This document shows positions 1 through 6,428 of a stretch of DNA of 11,923 nt, piece after piece. Origin of the DNA: an uncultured Oscillibacter sp. (GTDB lineage Bacteria > Bacillota_A > Clostridia > Oscillospirales > Oscillospiraceae); contig CABQCB010000033.1 of NCBI GenBank assembly GCA_902462475.1, positions 1 through 11,923 of the forward strand, in the 5' to 3' direction. The stretch's first letter is position 1. Each line of letters opens with the position of its first letter. The notes below the pieces were generated by a model. That model searched no databases, was not told the origin of the DNA, and was given only the letters and a program-made list of their open reading frames with translations. A program made the translations under genes and the position numbers.

Positions 1-2
1 GC

Positions 3-236
3 TGGCCCAGCCAGAACATGGTCAACGACCTGGGCAGCCAGGGCATCTGCATCTCCGCCGGCTCTGCCTGCCACAAGGGCAAGCCCAGCCACGTGGTGGC
101 GGCGCTGAAGCTGCCCAAAAAGACCGCCGGCAGCGTCATCCGCCTGAGCTTCGGGCCGGAGACCACCACCGCCGACATCGACGCGTGTGCCGATGCCCTC
201 CGGCGTCATCACGACACCCGCATGCCCATGCTGTAA
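3..236 (+). CDS. Cysteine desulfurase (NifS/IscS-like), C-terminal fragment
   Basis: This is the C-terminal 77 residues of a class-V aminotransferase-fold cysteine desulfurase; the rest lies before the window. Such PLP enzymes take sulfur from cysteine as a persulfide for Fe-S clusters, thiamine or tRNA thiolation. The visible part contains the active-site loop ISAGSACHKGK, in which the Cys encoded at 69-71 would be the persulfide carrier. It continues with PSHVVAALKLP and with SVIRLSFGPETTTADID, which matches the family's closing stretch (RLSxG, then TTxxxID). The short loop after the Cys resembles the clostridial NifS-type proteins that often sit beside thiI, but that neighbour is not visible. 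The TAA stop is at 234-236, and a 50-base gap leads to the MATE gene with no terminator between them, so cotranscription is possible. The family is clear; the exact subgroup is not. Confidence 0.9.
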   Translation, partial: WPSQNMVNDLGSQGICISAGSACHKGKPSHVVAALKLPKKTAGSVIRLSFGPETTTADIDACADALRRHHDTRMPML

Positions 237-286
237 GCAGGGCAGATCCCTTCATATTTTGATATAGAGAAAAGGAACCGACACCC

Positions 287-1675
287 ATGTTACGTTATCT
301 CCGCCGCCCGCCTCTTTTTTACAAGAGGCTCTTTCTTCTGGCGCTGCCGCTGATCCTGCAAAACCTCATCACCACCTCCCTGGGCTTTGTGGACACCTTC
401 ATGGTGGGTCTGCTGGGCGACACCCAGCTCTCCGCCGTCACCGCCGCCAACGCCCCCATCTTTTTGGTGCAGGTCATCATCTTCGGTCTCATGAGCGGTC
501 TGACTATTCTGGTCAGCCAGTTCTGGGGCAAGGCGGACATGCCCGCCATCAACCGCTGCATGGGCATCGCCATGTACGCGGGCTTCACCATCGCCGCCTG
601 CGCCGCTGCGGTGCTGTTCTTCTTCCCGGAGGCGGTGCTGTCCATGGTGACGGACAACGCCGTGCTCATCACGGAGGGCACGCCGTATCTTCGCATCGTG
701 GGCATCTCCTACATTTTCAACGCCGTCAGCAGCGTGTATGTGAGCATGCAGCGCAGCGCGGAAAATCCCCTGTTCGGCATGCTGGTGTTCGCCACGTCCA
801 TGCTGCTGAACACCTTTTTGAACTACTGCTTTATTTTCGGCAACTTCGGAGCCCCCGCCCTGGGCGTCACCGGCGCCGCCATTGCCACGCTGACCTCCCG
901 CATCGTGGAGTTTTTGATCGTGGTGGTCTACGCCCTCCGCAGCCGCCGGGTGCCCCTTATGCCCCGCGCCCTCTTCTGCCCCGGCCGCGCCACGGTGCGC
1001 ATCTATGTCAAGTATGCCACACCGGTGCTCATCAATGAGACGTTCTGGGGCCTGGGCACCACCATGATGACCGTCATCATGGGCCATATGGCCATCAGCG
1101 CCGACATGCTGGCGGCCTACGCCATCATGGGCAACATCGACAAGTTCTCCACCGTCTCCTGCTTCGGCCTGGCCGGCGCCACCGCTGTCATCATCGGAAA
1201 GCGCATCGGCGAGGGCGCCTCCAAGGACGAGGTGTACGATCTGAGCTGGTGTTTGCTGCTGGTGGCCCTGGGCCTTGGCATCCTCATCGGCGGCGTGCTG
1301 GCCGTGACGCTGCCCACGGTGTTCATCCCCTATCTCTACCCCCTGTTCTCCCTGTCCCCCACGGCCACGGAGGCAGCGGCCACCATGTGCATCGTCTACC
1401 TTCTGACCATGCCTCTCAAATCCTTCGATATCTCCAACATCACCGGTGTGCTCCGGGCCGGCGGCGACGCCACCATGGCCTCCATCATTGATCTGGTGCC
1501 GCTTTGGTGCGCGGCGGTGCCCCTGGCGGCGCTGGCTGCCCTGGTGCTGGACGCGCCCATGATCTTCGTGTGTCTGGGCCTGTACGCGGAGAACTTCTTC
1601 AAATGCCCCTGGGGCATCGTCCGCCTGCGCAGCCGCAAATGGATCAACGACGTGACCAGGGGGCTTGACCTATGA
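287..1675 (+). CDS. MATE family multidrug/sodium antiporter
   Basis: This 462-residue polytopic membrane protein belongs to the MATE family, which exports drugs or metabolites in exchange for Na+ or H+. The length is normal and about twelve hydrophobic segments can be traced. The N-terminus reads KRLFLLALPLILQNLITT, then GFVDTFMVGLLGDTQLSAV, with the family pattern of an early Pro in helix 1 followed by VDTxMVG and a Gly/Ala-rich loop. ILVSQFWGKAD is the usual end of helix 2. A second homologous half starts near VKYATPVLINETFWGLGTT. The ATG at 287 is preceded by AAAGGAA at 271-277, nine bases upstream. The stop overlaps the start of the methyltransferase gene (ATGA), so the two are translationally coupled. 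Substrate cannot be read from sequence. No promoter was recognised in the 50-base gap upstream, so it may be read from the desulfurase operon. Confidence 0.93.
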   Translation: MLRYLRRPPLFYKRLFLLALPLILQNLITTSLGFVDTFMVGLLGDTQLSAVTAANAPIFLVQVIIFGLMSGLTILVSQFWGKADMPAINRCMGIAMYAGFTIAACAAAVLFFFPEAVLSMVTDNAVLITEGTPYLRIVGISYIFNAVSSVYVSMQRSAENPLFGMLVFATSMLLNTFLNYCFIFGNFGAPALGVTGAAIATLTSRIVEFLIVVVYALRSRRVPLMPRALFCPGRATVRIYVKYATPVLINETFWGLGTTMMTVIMGHMAISADMLAAYAIMGNIDKFSTVSCFGLAGATAVIIGKRIGEGASKDEVYDLSWCLLLVALGLGILIGGVLAVTLPTVFIPYLYPLFSLSPTATEAAATMCIVYLLTMPLKSFDISNITGVLRAGGDATMASIIDLVPLWCAAVPLAALAALVLDAPMIFVCLGLYAENFFKCPWGIVRLRSRKWINDVTRGLDL

Positions 1676-2493
1676 GCTTTTTCTGCTGCCCTGTGTGCGG
1701 CGCGCCTCTGGAGCGATCCGGCGGCGCCCTTCGCTGCGGCAAGGGCCACAGCTTCGATACCGCCCGGGAGGGCTACACCCACCTGCTGCCGCCCAACCGC
1801 AAGCACTCCGCCGCCCCCGGGGATGACAAGGGCATGGCGGCGGCACGCCGGGCCTTTTTGTCCAAGGGCTACTACGCGCCTTTGCGCGACGCCCTGTGCG
1901 CCCTGGCCGTGCGCTGTACCGGCCCCTCCCCCGCCGTGCTGGACGCCGGCTGCGGCGAGGGATACTACACCGGCGGCATATACCGTGCCCTTTTGGCCGC
2001 GGGCAAGCAGCCCCGGGCCGCAGGCATCGATATCTCCAAATTCATCCTGCGATACGCCGCCAAGGCGGAGAAGGACATCGAGTTCGCCGTGGCCTCCTCC
2101 TACCACCTGCCGGTGGCGGACAGGTCCGTGGATCTTCTGATCAACTGCTTTTCCCCCTTAGCCCTGGAGGAATTTTCCCGGGTGCTTCGTCCCGGCGGTG
2201 CCTTTTTCTATGTGGTGCCCGGACCCATGCACCTGTGGGAGATGAAGCAGGTGCTCTATGAATCTCCCTATCCCAACGAGGAAAAGGAGACCCCCTATCC
2301 CGGTTTTACCTACCGGGAGATCGTGCCGGTTTCGGACACCATCACCCTCCCCTCCCAGGAGGATATCCACGCCCTGTTCCAGATGACCCCCTATTTCTGG
2401 AAAACGTCCCAGGAGGGCGCGGCACGTCTTTCTGCGCTGAACACCCTCACCGTCCGCACGGAGTTCCGTATCCACGTTTTCACCCGAACATAA
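1672..2493 (+). CDS. rlmA: 23S rRNA (guanine-N1)-methyltransferase, RlmA type
   Basis: This 273-residue SAM-dependent enzyme resembles RlmA of E. coli (G745) and RlmA(II)/TlrB of Gram-positives (G748), and has about the family's usual length. The N-terminus is the RlmA zinc finger: C6PVC9, then C22GKGH26. It is followed by the family signature FDTAREGYTHLLPPNRKH, PGDDKGMAAARRAFL and GYYAPL at about residues 28-71. The Rossmann SAM-binding motif VLDAGCGEGYY is at 89-99, with GIDISK at 118-123. VLRPGGAFFYVVPGPMHLWEMK follows at about 191-212 (HLWEMK closes the SAM-binding half in RlmA). All four zinc ligands are present. It starts within the stop of the MATE gene, and its own TAA (2491-2493) runs straight into a terminator. 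Which guanine it methylates (745 or 748) cannot be settled here. The pairing with an efflux pump hints at antibiotic tolerance, but that is inference. Confidence 0.92.
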   Translation: MSFFCCPVCGAPLERSGGALRCGKGHSFDTAREGYTHLLPPNRKHSAAPGDDKGMAAARRAFLSKGYYAPLRDALCALAVRCTGPSPAVLDAGCGEGYYTGGIYRALLAAGKQPRAAGIDISKFILRYAAKAEKDIEFAVASSYHLPVADRSVDLLINCFSPLALEEFSRVLRPGGAFFYVVPGPMHLWEMKQVLYESPYPNEEKETPYPGFTYREIVPVSDTITLPSQEDIHALFQMTPYFWKTSQEGAARLSALNTLTVRTEFRIHVFTRT

Positions 2494-2497
2494 AAAT

Positions 2498-2526
2498 GCC
2501 CCGCGGCATCTGCCGCGGGGCTCTTT
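2498..2526. terminator. Bidirectional intrinsic terminator between rlmA and the acyltransferase gene
   Basis: A perfect 11-base inverted repeat (GCCCCGCGGCA at 2498-2508, TGCCGCGGGGC at 2511-2521) forms a tight GC hairpin. On the plus strand it is followed by CTCTTTATT, and on the other strand by a T-rich run complementary to AAAAA at 2492-2496. It sits exactly between the stop codons of two convergent genes, so it can stop both transcripts. Confidence 0.85.
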
Positions 2527-2527
2527 A

Positions 2528-3562
2528 TTATGATACGGCAGCCTTTTCCCGCCGGTGCAGCGCGGAGCGCACCGCACCCACGGCCGCGTCCACACACCAG
2601 GCCAGCGGTATGGCCAGCACCGTCACCGCCGCCAGAAGCAGCAGCATCCCCCGCATGCCGGCAAACACCGGCCGGTCGCGCAGCCTGGAAAGGATCAGCA
2701 CATGGCCGAAGTACACCGTCATGGAATGGCGGGCCAGAAATGCCGTGACCGGCCGCAGCCACTTCAGCCGGGCAGCCAGCGGGGGCCACAGGGCAAACAC
2801 CGCCAAAAGGACCAGAGGCACATAGACGTTCAGCGGGCTCTTGATGGCCTCAATGTCCCCGGTGGCCTTGCTCTCCAGCACATATAGCCCCGTGAACACC
2901 ACCGCCGCCGCGGCAATGACCGCCTTGTGCCGGGCCGCAAACTGCTGCAGACGGCCAAGGTTTTCCCGGGTGGCCGCCATGCCCAGCACAAAGTAGAAAA
3001 GCCACGTGGGGAACAGCTGCCACAGATAGGGCCGCAGGAAGCCGGGAATCACGGAAAAGCCCGCCCGCTGCAGTACGATCAGCTTTTCCACCCCGTAGGT
3101 GACGAGGAAGGCCCCCAGCAGGCACCATGCCGCCGACCGCTCCATCCACCGCCGCAGCAGCGGATAAAGGAGGTACAGCTGGAATATAATGACCACAAAG
3201 TACAGGTGCGGCGCCGCCTGTCCCAGGAGAAAGCGGCGCGCCAGGGCCCCGGGCGCCAGGGACTGATGTTCACACAGGGTATAGACCGCAAACCAGCACA
3301 CATAGGGGATGCCCAGCTTTACCGCCCGCCGCCGGTAAAATTGCCCGGCAGGCAGGGCTTTCCCCAATCCCAGCGACGCGCCGGAGAGCAGCACGAACAG
3401 CGGCACGGCAAACCGGGCGGCCTGGTTGATGACATACGCCAGGTTCATCCCGCCCAGCAAAAAATCACTGTCTGCCCCGATGTAGGGGGCGGTCACATGA
3501 ATGGCAATGACCGCCAGCATGGACCATACCCGCGCCGCATCCAGCTCTTCCACTTTCTTCAC
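2528..3562 (-). CDS. Acyltransferase family 3 membrane protein
   Basis: This 344-residue polytopic membrane protein of the acyltransferase-3 (OafA/NodX-like) family would move acyl groups, usually acetyl, onto sugars or other surface molecules. Near the N-terminus are the family's conserved Arg and His: ELDAARVWSMLAVIAIHV gives R11 and H22. FAVPLFVLLSGASLG and YRRRAVKLGIPYV follow, both typical of the first helices. About ten hydrophobic segments run to the C-terminus, with ARHSMTVYFGHVLIL near the end. I chose the GTG at 3562: AGGGGGAG (3570-3577) lies seven bases upstream, and the family's R/H motif then sits at the usual distance from the start. The frame stays open upstream to an ATG at 3637, but that codon lies upstream of the probable transcript start, next to the -10 box of the promoter at 3628-3656. 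ATG 3619 is a weaker alternative. The acceptor is unknown; no polysaccharide genes adjoin. Confidence 0.85.
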   Translation of the reverse strand: MKKVEELDAARVWSMLAVIAIHVTAPYIGADSDFLLGGMNLAYVINQAARFAVPLFVLLSGASLGLGKALPAGQFYRRRAVKLGIPYVCWFAVYTLCEHQSLAPGALARRFLLGQAAPHLYFVVIIFQLYLLYPLLRRWMERSAAWCLLGAFLVTYGVEKLIVLQRAGFSVIPGFLRPYLWQLFPTWLFYFVLGMAATRENLGRLQQFAARHKAVIAAAAVVFTGLYVLESKATGDIEAIKSPLNVYVPLVLLAVFALWPPLAARLKWLRPVTAFLARHSMTVYFGHVLILSRLRDRPVFAGMRGMLLLLAAVTVLAIPLAWCVDAAVGAVRSALHRREKAAVS

Positions 3563-3569
3563 CGGGTGT

Positions 3570-3577
3570 CTCCCCCT
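3570..3577 (-). promoter_or_regulatory. Ribosome binding site deciding the acyltransferase GTG start
   Basis: AGGGGGAG read on the minus strand, seven bases before GTG 3562. It supports this start over the upstream in-frame ATGs at 3619 and 3637, neither of which has a comparable site. Confidence 0.65.
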
Positions 3578-3627
3578 TTCCGTCCGGCCGCGCAGCAGGC
3601 CCGGAGACGGTTTTTCCATATTCCGAC

Positions 3628-3656
3628 ATAATACCATCCCTTCTGTGCTTTTTCAA
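3628..3656 (-). promoter_or_regulatory. Sigma-A type promoter for the acyltransferase gene
   Basis: On the minus strand, TTGAAA (3656-3651), a 17-base spacer and TATTAT (3633-3628). Both boxes are near consensus and the spacing is ideal. Transcription would start near 3621, giving a leader of about 60 bases before GTG 3562. Confidence 0.7.
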
Positions 3657-3710
3657 CCCTGCCGTCCGCGCCCTGCGGCGGCGGCAATATCTCCCATGCC
3701 GGAAAGAGCG

Positions 3711-3739
3711 TTGACTCCATCTTCTGCGGGGAGTATGAT
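3711..3739 (+). promoter_or_regulatory. Sigma-A type promoter for the symporter gene
   Basis: TTGACT (3711-3716), a 17-base spacer and TATGAT (3734-3739), each one mismatch from consensus. The start would be near 3746, leaving a leader of about 110 bases before ATG 3856. It is divergent from the acyltransferase promoter, with about 55 bases between the two -35 boxes. Confidence 0.75.
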
Positions 3740-3805
3740 AAGAGAAAGACCCGGCACGGCCTGTGCCGCCGGGAAAAGGGAAGGAGGGAAAAGGGGACGG
3801 ACTCC

Positions 3806-3846
3806 GCGCGCCGCCGGGCGCGCAACCATGTGTATTTGAGAGGGGT
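3806..3846 (+). promoter_or_regulatory. Symporter leader: GC hairpin plus three-codon mini-ORF
   Basis: The leader contains GCGCGCC (3806-3812) and GGCGCGC (3817-3823) around a 4-base loop. A mini-ORF ATG TGT ATT TGA follows at 3828-3839. Its stop is embedded in the purine-rich GAGAGGGG that serves as ribosome binding site for ATG 3856. A strong AAGGAGG at 3781-3787 has no start codon at a usable distance. There is no T-tract after the hairpin, so it is not a simple terminator. A regulatory role is possible but unproven. Confidence 0.3.
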
Positions 3847-3855
3847 AACGTTTGT

Positions 3856-5049
3856 ATGAAAAAGCTCTTTGGCAGTCTACCGTTTCGATTGATCCTGGGA
3901 ATTTTCGTGGGTGTGGCGTGCGGTGCCGTGTTTACGGAGAGCGTCATGAAAGTGGTCGTCACGCTGCAGTACATCATGGGCCAGCTCATCAACTTCTGCG
4001 TGCCGCTGATCATCATCGGCTTTATCGCGCCCTCCATCACCAAGCTGGGCGCCAATGCCTCCCGTCTTCTGGGCGTGGCCGTGATCATCGCCTACGTCTC
4101 CTCCATCTGTGCGGCCCTCATGAGCATGGGTGCCGGCTATGCCCTGATCCCCCACCTGTCCATTGACACCAGCGTGGCAGGCCTGAAGGAGCTGCCTGAG
4201 GTGGTGTTCCAGCTGGATATCCCCCAGATCATGAGCGTCATGAGCGCCCTGGTGCTCTCCGTGCTGCTGGGCCTGGCCGCTACCTGGACCAAATCCCAGC
4301 GCACCATCGACCTTCTGGGTGAGTTCCAGGCCATCGTGCTGGACATCGTCAGCAAGGTCATCATCCCCGTGCTCCCGTTCTATATCGCCACCACTTTCTG
4401 CAACCTCAGCTATGAGGGCATGATCACCCGCCAGCTGCCCGCCTTTTTGCAGATCATCCTCATCGTCATGGCCGGCCACTACATCTGGCTGGCGGTGCTG
4501 TATCTGCTGGCCGGCGCCTATTCCGGCAAAAATCCCTGGGAAGTCCTCCGACACTACGGCCCGGCCTACCTGACCGCCGTGGGTACCATGTCCAGCGCGG
4601 CGACGCTGGCAGTGGCCCTGCGCTGCGCCGGCAAGAGCAAGGTGCTGCGGGAGGACATGGTCAGCTTCGGCATTCCCCTGTTCGCCAACATCCACCTGTG
4701 CGGCTCCGTGCTGACGGAGGTGTTCTTCGTCATGACCATCTCCCTGCTGCTCTATGGCTCTCTGCCCAGCATCGGCACCATGATCCTGTTCTGCCTGCTG
4801 CTGGGTATCTTCGCCATCGGCGCTCCCGGCGTCCCCGGCGGAACGGTCATGGCCTCCCTGGGCCTCATCACCGGCATCCTGCTCTTTGACGACGCCGGCA
4901 CCGCCCTGATGCTGGCCATTTTCGCCCTGCAGGACAGCTTCGGCACCGCCTGCAACGTCACCGGCGACGGCGCGCTGACGCTGATGCTCACCGGGTATGT
5001 GGAAAAGCACGGCATCCGGGACGAGAACCTCCAGTCCCCCATTTTGTAA
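3856..5049 (+). CDS. DAACS-family Na+-coupled symporter, probably for a neutral amino acid
   Basis: This 397-residue inner-membrane carrier belongs to the dicarboxylate/amino acid:cation symporter family (GltPh fold). The core parts are in order: HP1 GTMSSAATLAVAL (243-255), the helix-7 segment FANIHLCGS (276-284, NMDGT in classic members), HP2 IGAPGVPGGTVMASLG (321-336) and helix-8 NVTGDG (367-372). By alignment to GltPh, D360 matches the Asp that binds the substrate amino group, and N367 and D371 match N401 and D405. The position of the side-chain carboxylate-binding Arg397 is Gly363. This argues for an amino acid substrate without an acidic side chain, such as Ser, Thr or Ala (inference). 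ATG 3856 was chosen because AGGGG lies ten bases upstream and MKKLFGSLPFRLIL is a normal family start. The frame is open back to a GTG at 3763, but that extension is Pro/Gly-rich and has no homology I recognise. Monocistronic, with its own promoter and terminators. Confidence 0.9.
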   Translation: MKKLFGSLPFRLILGIFVGVACGAVFTESVMKVVVTLQYIMGQLINFCVPLIIIGFIAPSITKLGANASRLLGVAVIIAYVSSICAALMSMGAGYALIPHLSIDTSVAGLKELPEVVFQLDIPQIMSVMSALVLSVLLGLAATWTKSQRTIDLLGEFQAIVLDIVSKVIIPVLPFYIATTFCNLSYEGMITRQLPAFLQIILIVMAGHYIWLAVLYLLAGAYSGKNPWEVLRHYGPAYLTAVGTMSSAATLAVALRCAGKSKVLREDMVSFGIPLFANIHLCGSVLTEVFFVMTISLLLYGSLPSIGTMILFCLLLGIFAIGAPGVPGGTVMASLGLITGILLFDDAGTALMLAIFALQDSFGTACNVTGDGALTLMLTGYVEKHGIRDENLQSPIL

Positions 5050-5061
5050 GCACTCTTCCCT

Positions 5062-5092
5062 GCGGGGCCGCTCGAGCGGCCCCGCCTTTTTT
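5062..5092 (+). terminator. Intrinsic terminator after the symporter gene
   Basis: A perfect 12-base palindromic arm pair (5062-5073 with 5074-5085, GCGGGGCCGCTC and its complement) folds as a GC hairpin with TCGA at the tip. TTTTTT (5087-5092) follows directly. Confidence 0.85.
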
Positions 5093-5094
5093 GC

Positions 5095-5134
5095 AAAAAA
5101 CCGCCCTGCGCCTTTGGGCACAGGGCGGTTTTTT
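5095..5134. terminator. Bidirectional terminator between the symporter and the FMN dehydrogenase
   Basis: AAAAAACCGCCCTG (5095-5108) pairs with CAGGGCGGTTTTTT (5121-5134) around a 12-base loop that can pair further. A-tract and T-tract flank the GC stem, so it works in either direction. It stops the convergent dehydrogenase gene and backs up the hairpin at 5062-5092. Confidence 0.85.
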
Positions 5135-5153
5135 CTGTTGAACGAAGACTTTC

Positions 5154-6173
5154 TCAGTAGCCGTAGATCATGGAGCGGTTGATGTCCGCCAGGCAGTGGG
5201 CACCGCACATGGCCATGGTGTCGGCCAGCTCGGCCTTGAGCTTTTCCACATAGATCTTCACGCCCTCGGCGCCGCCGCCGTAGACCATGTTCACGAAGGG
5301 ACGGGCAATGAGCACCGCGTCGGCGCCCAGAGCCAGGGCCTTGAACACATCCATACCGGTGCGGATGCCGCCGTCCACCAGGATGGTCATCTTGCCGCCC
5401 ACGGCATCCACGATGGCGGGCAGCACCTCCGCGGTGGCGGGGCACTGATCCAGCACGCGGCCGCCGTGGTTGGACACCACGATGGCGCTGGCACCGGCCT
5501 CCAGGGCCTTCTTGGCGCCGGCAACGGTCATGATGCCCTTGAGGATGAAGGGTTTCTCCGCCCAAGAGACGATCTGCTTGAGCTCGTCCACGGTCTTGCT
5601 GCCGGCGGGCGGGGTCATGTTCTGCAGGAAAGGCAATCCCGCGGCGTCGATATCCATGGCGATGGCGAAGGGGTCCGCGGTCTTGACAAGATCCAGCTTC
5701 TCCTTCACGGTCTCCATGTTCCAGGGCTTGATGGTGGGCACGCCGCAGCCATGGGTCTTGATGAGGGCCTTAGCCGTGCCCTCCATGACAGCAGGATCGG
5801 TGCCGTCGCCGGTGAAGGCGGCGATGCCGGCCTCGGCGCAGGCGGGCACCAGGATGTCGTTGTACTGCAGGTCATCGTACTTGTCGCCGTAGTGCTTGGT
5901 AACGGCGCCCACGGGGGCCGCGAACACAGGGATGTCCACTTTCTGGCCGAACAGAGTGAAGGAGGTGTCCACCGGCTTATTCTCGCAGATGGTGTCCATG
6001 TTCACACACAGCTCCTGCCACTTCTGGTAGTTGCGGATAAAGCCGGTGCCGATGCCCTTGGCGCCGGGGCCGGGCACGGTATTCTTGCAGGCCAGGCCGT
6101 TGCAGACGGGGCAGGACTTGCAGTAGGGACCCATGCAGGTGCGGGCCTGATCGAGTACTTCTTTGTATGTCAT
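5154..6173 (-). CDS. FMN-dependent alpha-hydroxy-acid dehydrogenase with Cys-rich N-terminus
   Basis: This 339-residue TIM-barrel flavoprotein is of the lactate/glycolate oxidase family. Such enzymes oxidise 2-hydroxy acids such as lactate to 2-oxo acids; in an anaerobe it would act as a dehydrogenase rather than an oxygen-using oxidase. Family residues seen: FILKGIMT with K212, IVVSNHGGRVLDQ (230-243) with catalytic H236 and substrate-binding R239, ILVDGGIRTGMDV (264-276) for the FMN phosphate, and ADAVLIARP (284-292). The N-terminus reads ARTCMGPYCKSCPVCNG and then LAC, giving Cys at 13, 18, 21, 24 and 29. These could bind an Fe-S cluster or zinc and are absent from classical oxidases. ATG 6173 was chosen because GGAGGAG (6180-6186) lies six bases upstream; the in-frame TTG at 6188 overlaps that site. 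It has its own promoter and ends at the shared terminator. The true substrate is unknown. Confidence 0.88.
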   Translation of the reverse strand: MTYKEVLDQARTCMGPYCKSCPVCNGLACKNTVPGPGAKGIGTGFIRNYQKWQELCVNMDTICENKPVDTSFTLFGQKVDIPVFAAPVGAVTKHYGDKYDDLQYNDILVPACAEAGIAAFTGDGTDPAVMEGTAKALIKTHGCGVPTIKPWNMETVKEKLDLVKTADPFAIAMDIDAAGLPFLQNMTPPAGSKTVDELKQIVSWAEKPFILKGIMTVAGAKKALEAGASAIVVSNHGGRVLDQCPATAEVLPAIVDAVGGKMTILVDGGIRTGMDVFKALALGADAVLIARPFVNMVYGGGAEGVKIYVEKLKAELADTMAMCGAHCLADINRSMIYGY

Positions 6174-6179
6174 GACGAT

Positions 6180-6186
6180 CTCCTCC
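6180..6186 (-). promoter_or_regulatory. Ribosome binding site deciding the dehydrogenase start
   Basis: GGAGGAG on the minus strand, six bases before ATG 6173. An in-frame TTG at 6188 would place this site inside the coding region, so ATG 6173 is preferred. Confidence 0.75.
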
Positions 6187-6226
6187 AAATGATGTAGTTC
6201 CCCTCTGAGGTAATATTTGCGCTCCT

Positions 6227-6255
6227 ATTGTACTGCCAACCGCGGAAAAAGGCAA
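6227..6255 (-). promoter_or_regulatory. Probable promoter for the FMN dehydrogenase gene
   Basis: On the minus strand, TTGCCT (6255-6250), a 17-base spacer and TACAAT (6232-6227). A second option in the same place is TTGGCA (6239-6234), 18 bases and TATTAC (6215-6210). Neither is perfect; the first fits better. Confidence 0.45.
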
Positions 6256-6336
6256 CCGCTTCCAAAAAAGATCCCCGTTCAAACTAAGTGTTGATGGAAA
6301 GAAGTTCGTCAGTTTCACTAAATAGCAGCTCACCTC

Positions 6337-6365
6337 TTGATTTACGATAGTATATCAAGTATGTT
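6337..6365 (+). promoter_or_regulatory. Possible promoter for the small lipoprotein gene
   Basis: TTGATT (6337-6342), a 17-base spacer and TATGTT (6360-6365). It overlaps a CTTGAT/ATCAAG inverted repeat (arms at 6336-6341 and 6354-6359) that could be an operator. A consensus TTGACA at 6370-6375 has no good -10 box at 16-18 bases. Confidence 0.35.
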
Positions 6366-6428
6366 TATCTTGACAAGAAACGATATTAGGGAAATCAAGC
6401 CATTCAAAAATATAAAGGTGTGATACTG

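Noticed and set aside
3763..3855. N-terminal extension of the symporter from GTG 3763
   Set aside because: Residues are Gly/Pro/Lys-rich without homology, no ribosome binding site precedes the GTG, and ATG 3856 has one.
3877..5565. Long minus-strand open frame across the symporter and the start of the dehydrogenase region
   Set aside because: It overlaps two genes with strong family motifs and crosses two terminators. The translation is His/Gly/Asp-rich low complexity.
5196..6197. Plus-strand open frame opposite the FMN dehydrogenase
   Set aside because: Gly/His/Ala-rich shadow of a gene with clear catalytic motifs, with no ribosome binding site or homology.
6370..6375. Perfect TTGACA as the -35 box of the lipoprotein promoter
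   Set aside because: The sequence 16 to 18 bases downstream (AATCAA) is a poor -10 box; TTGATT with TATGTT just upstream fits better.
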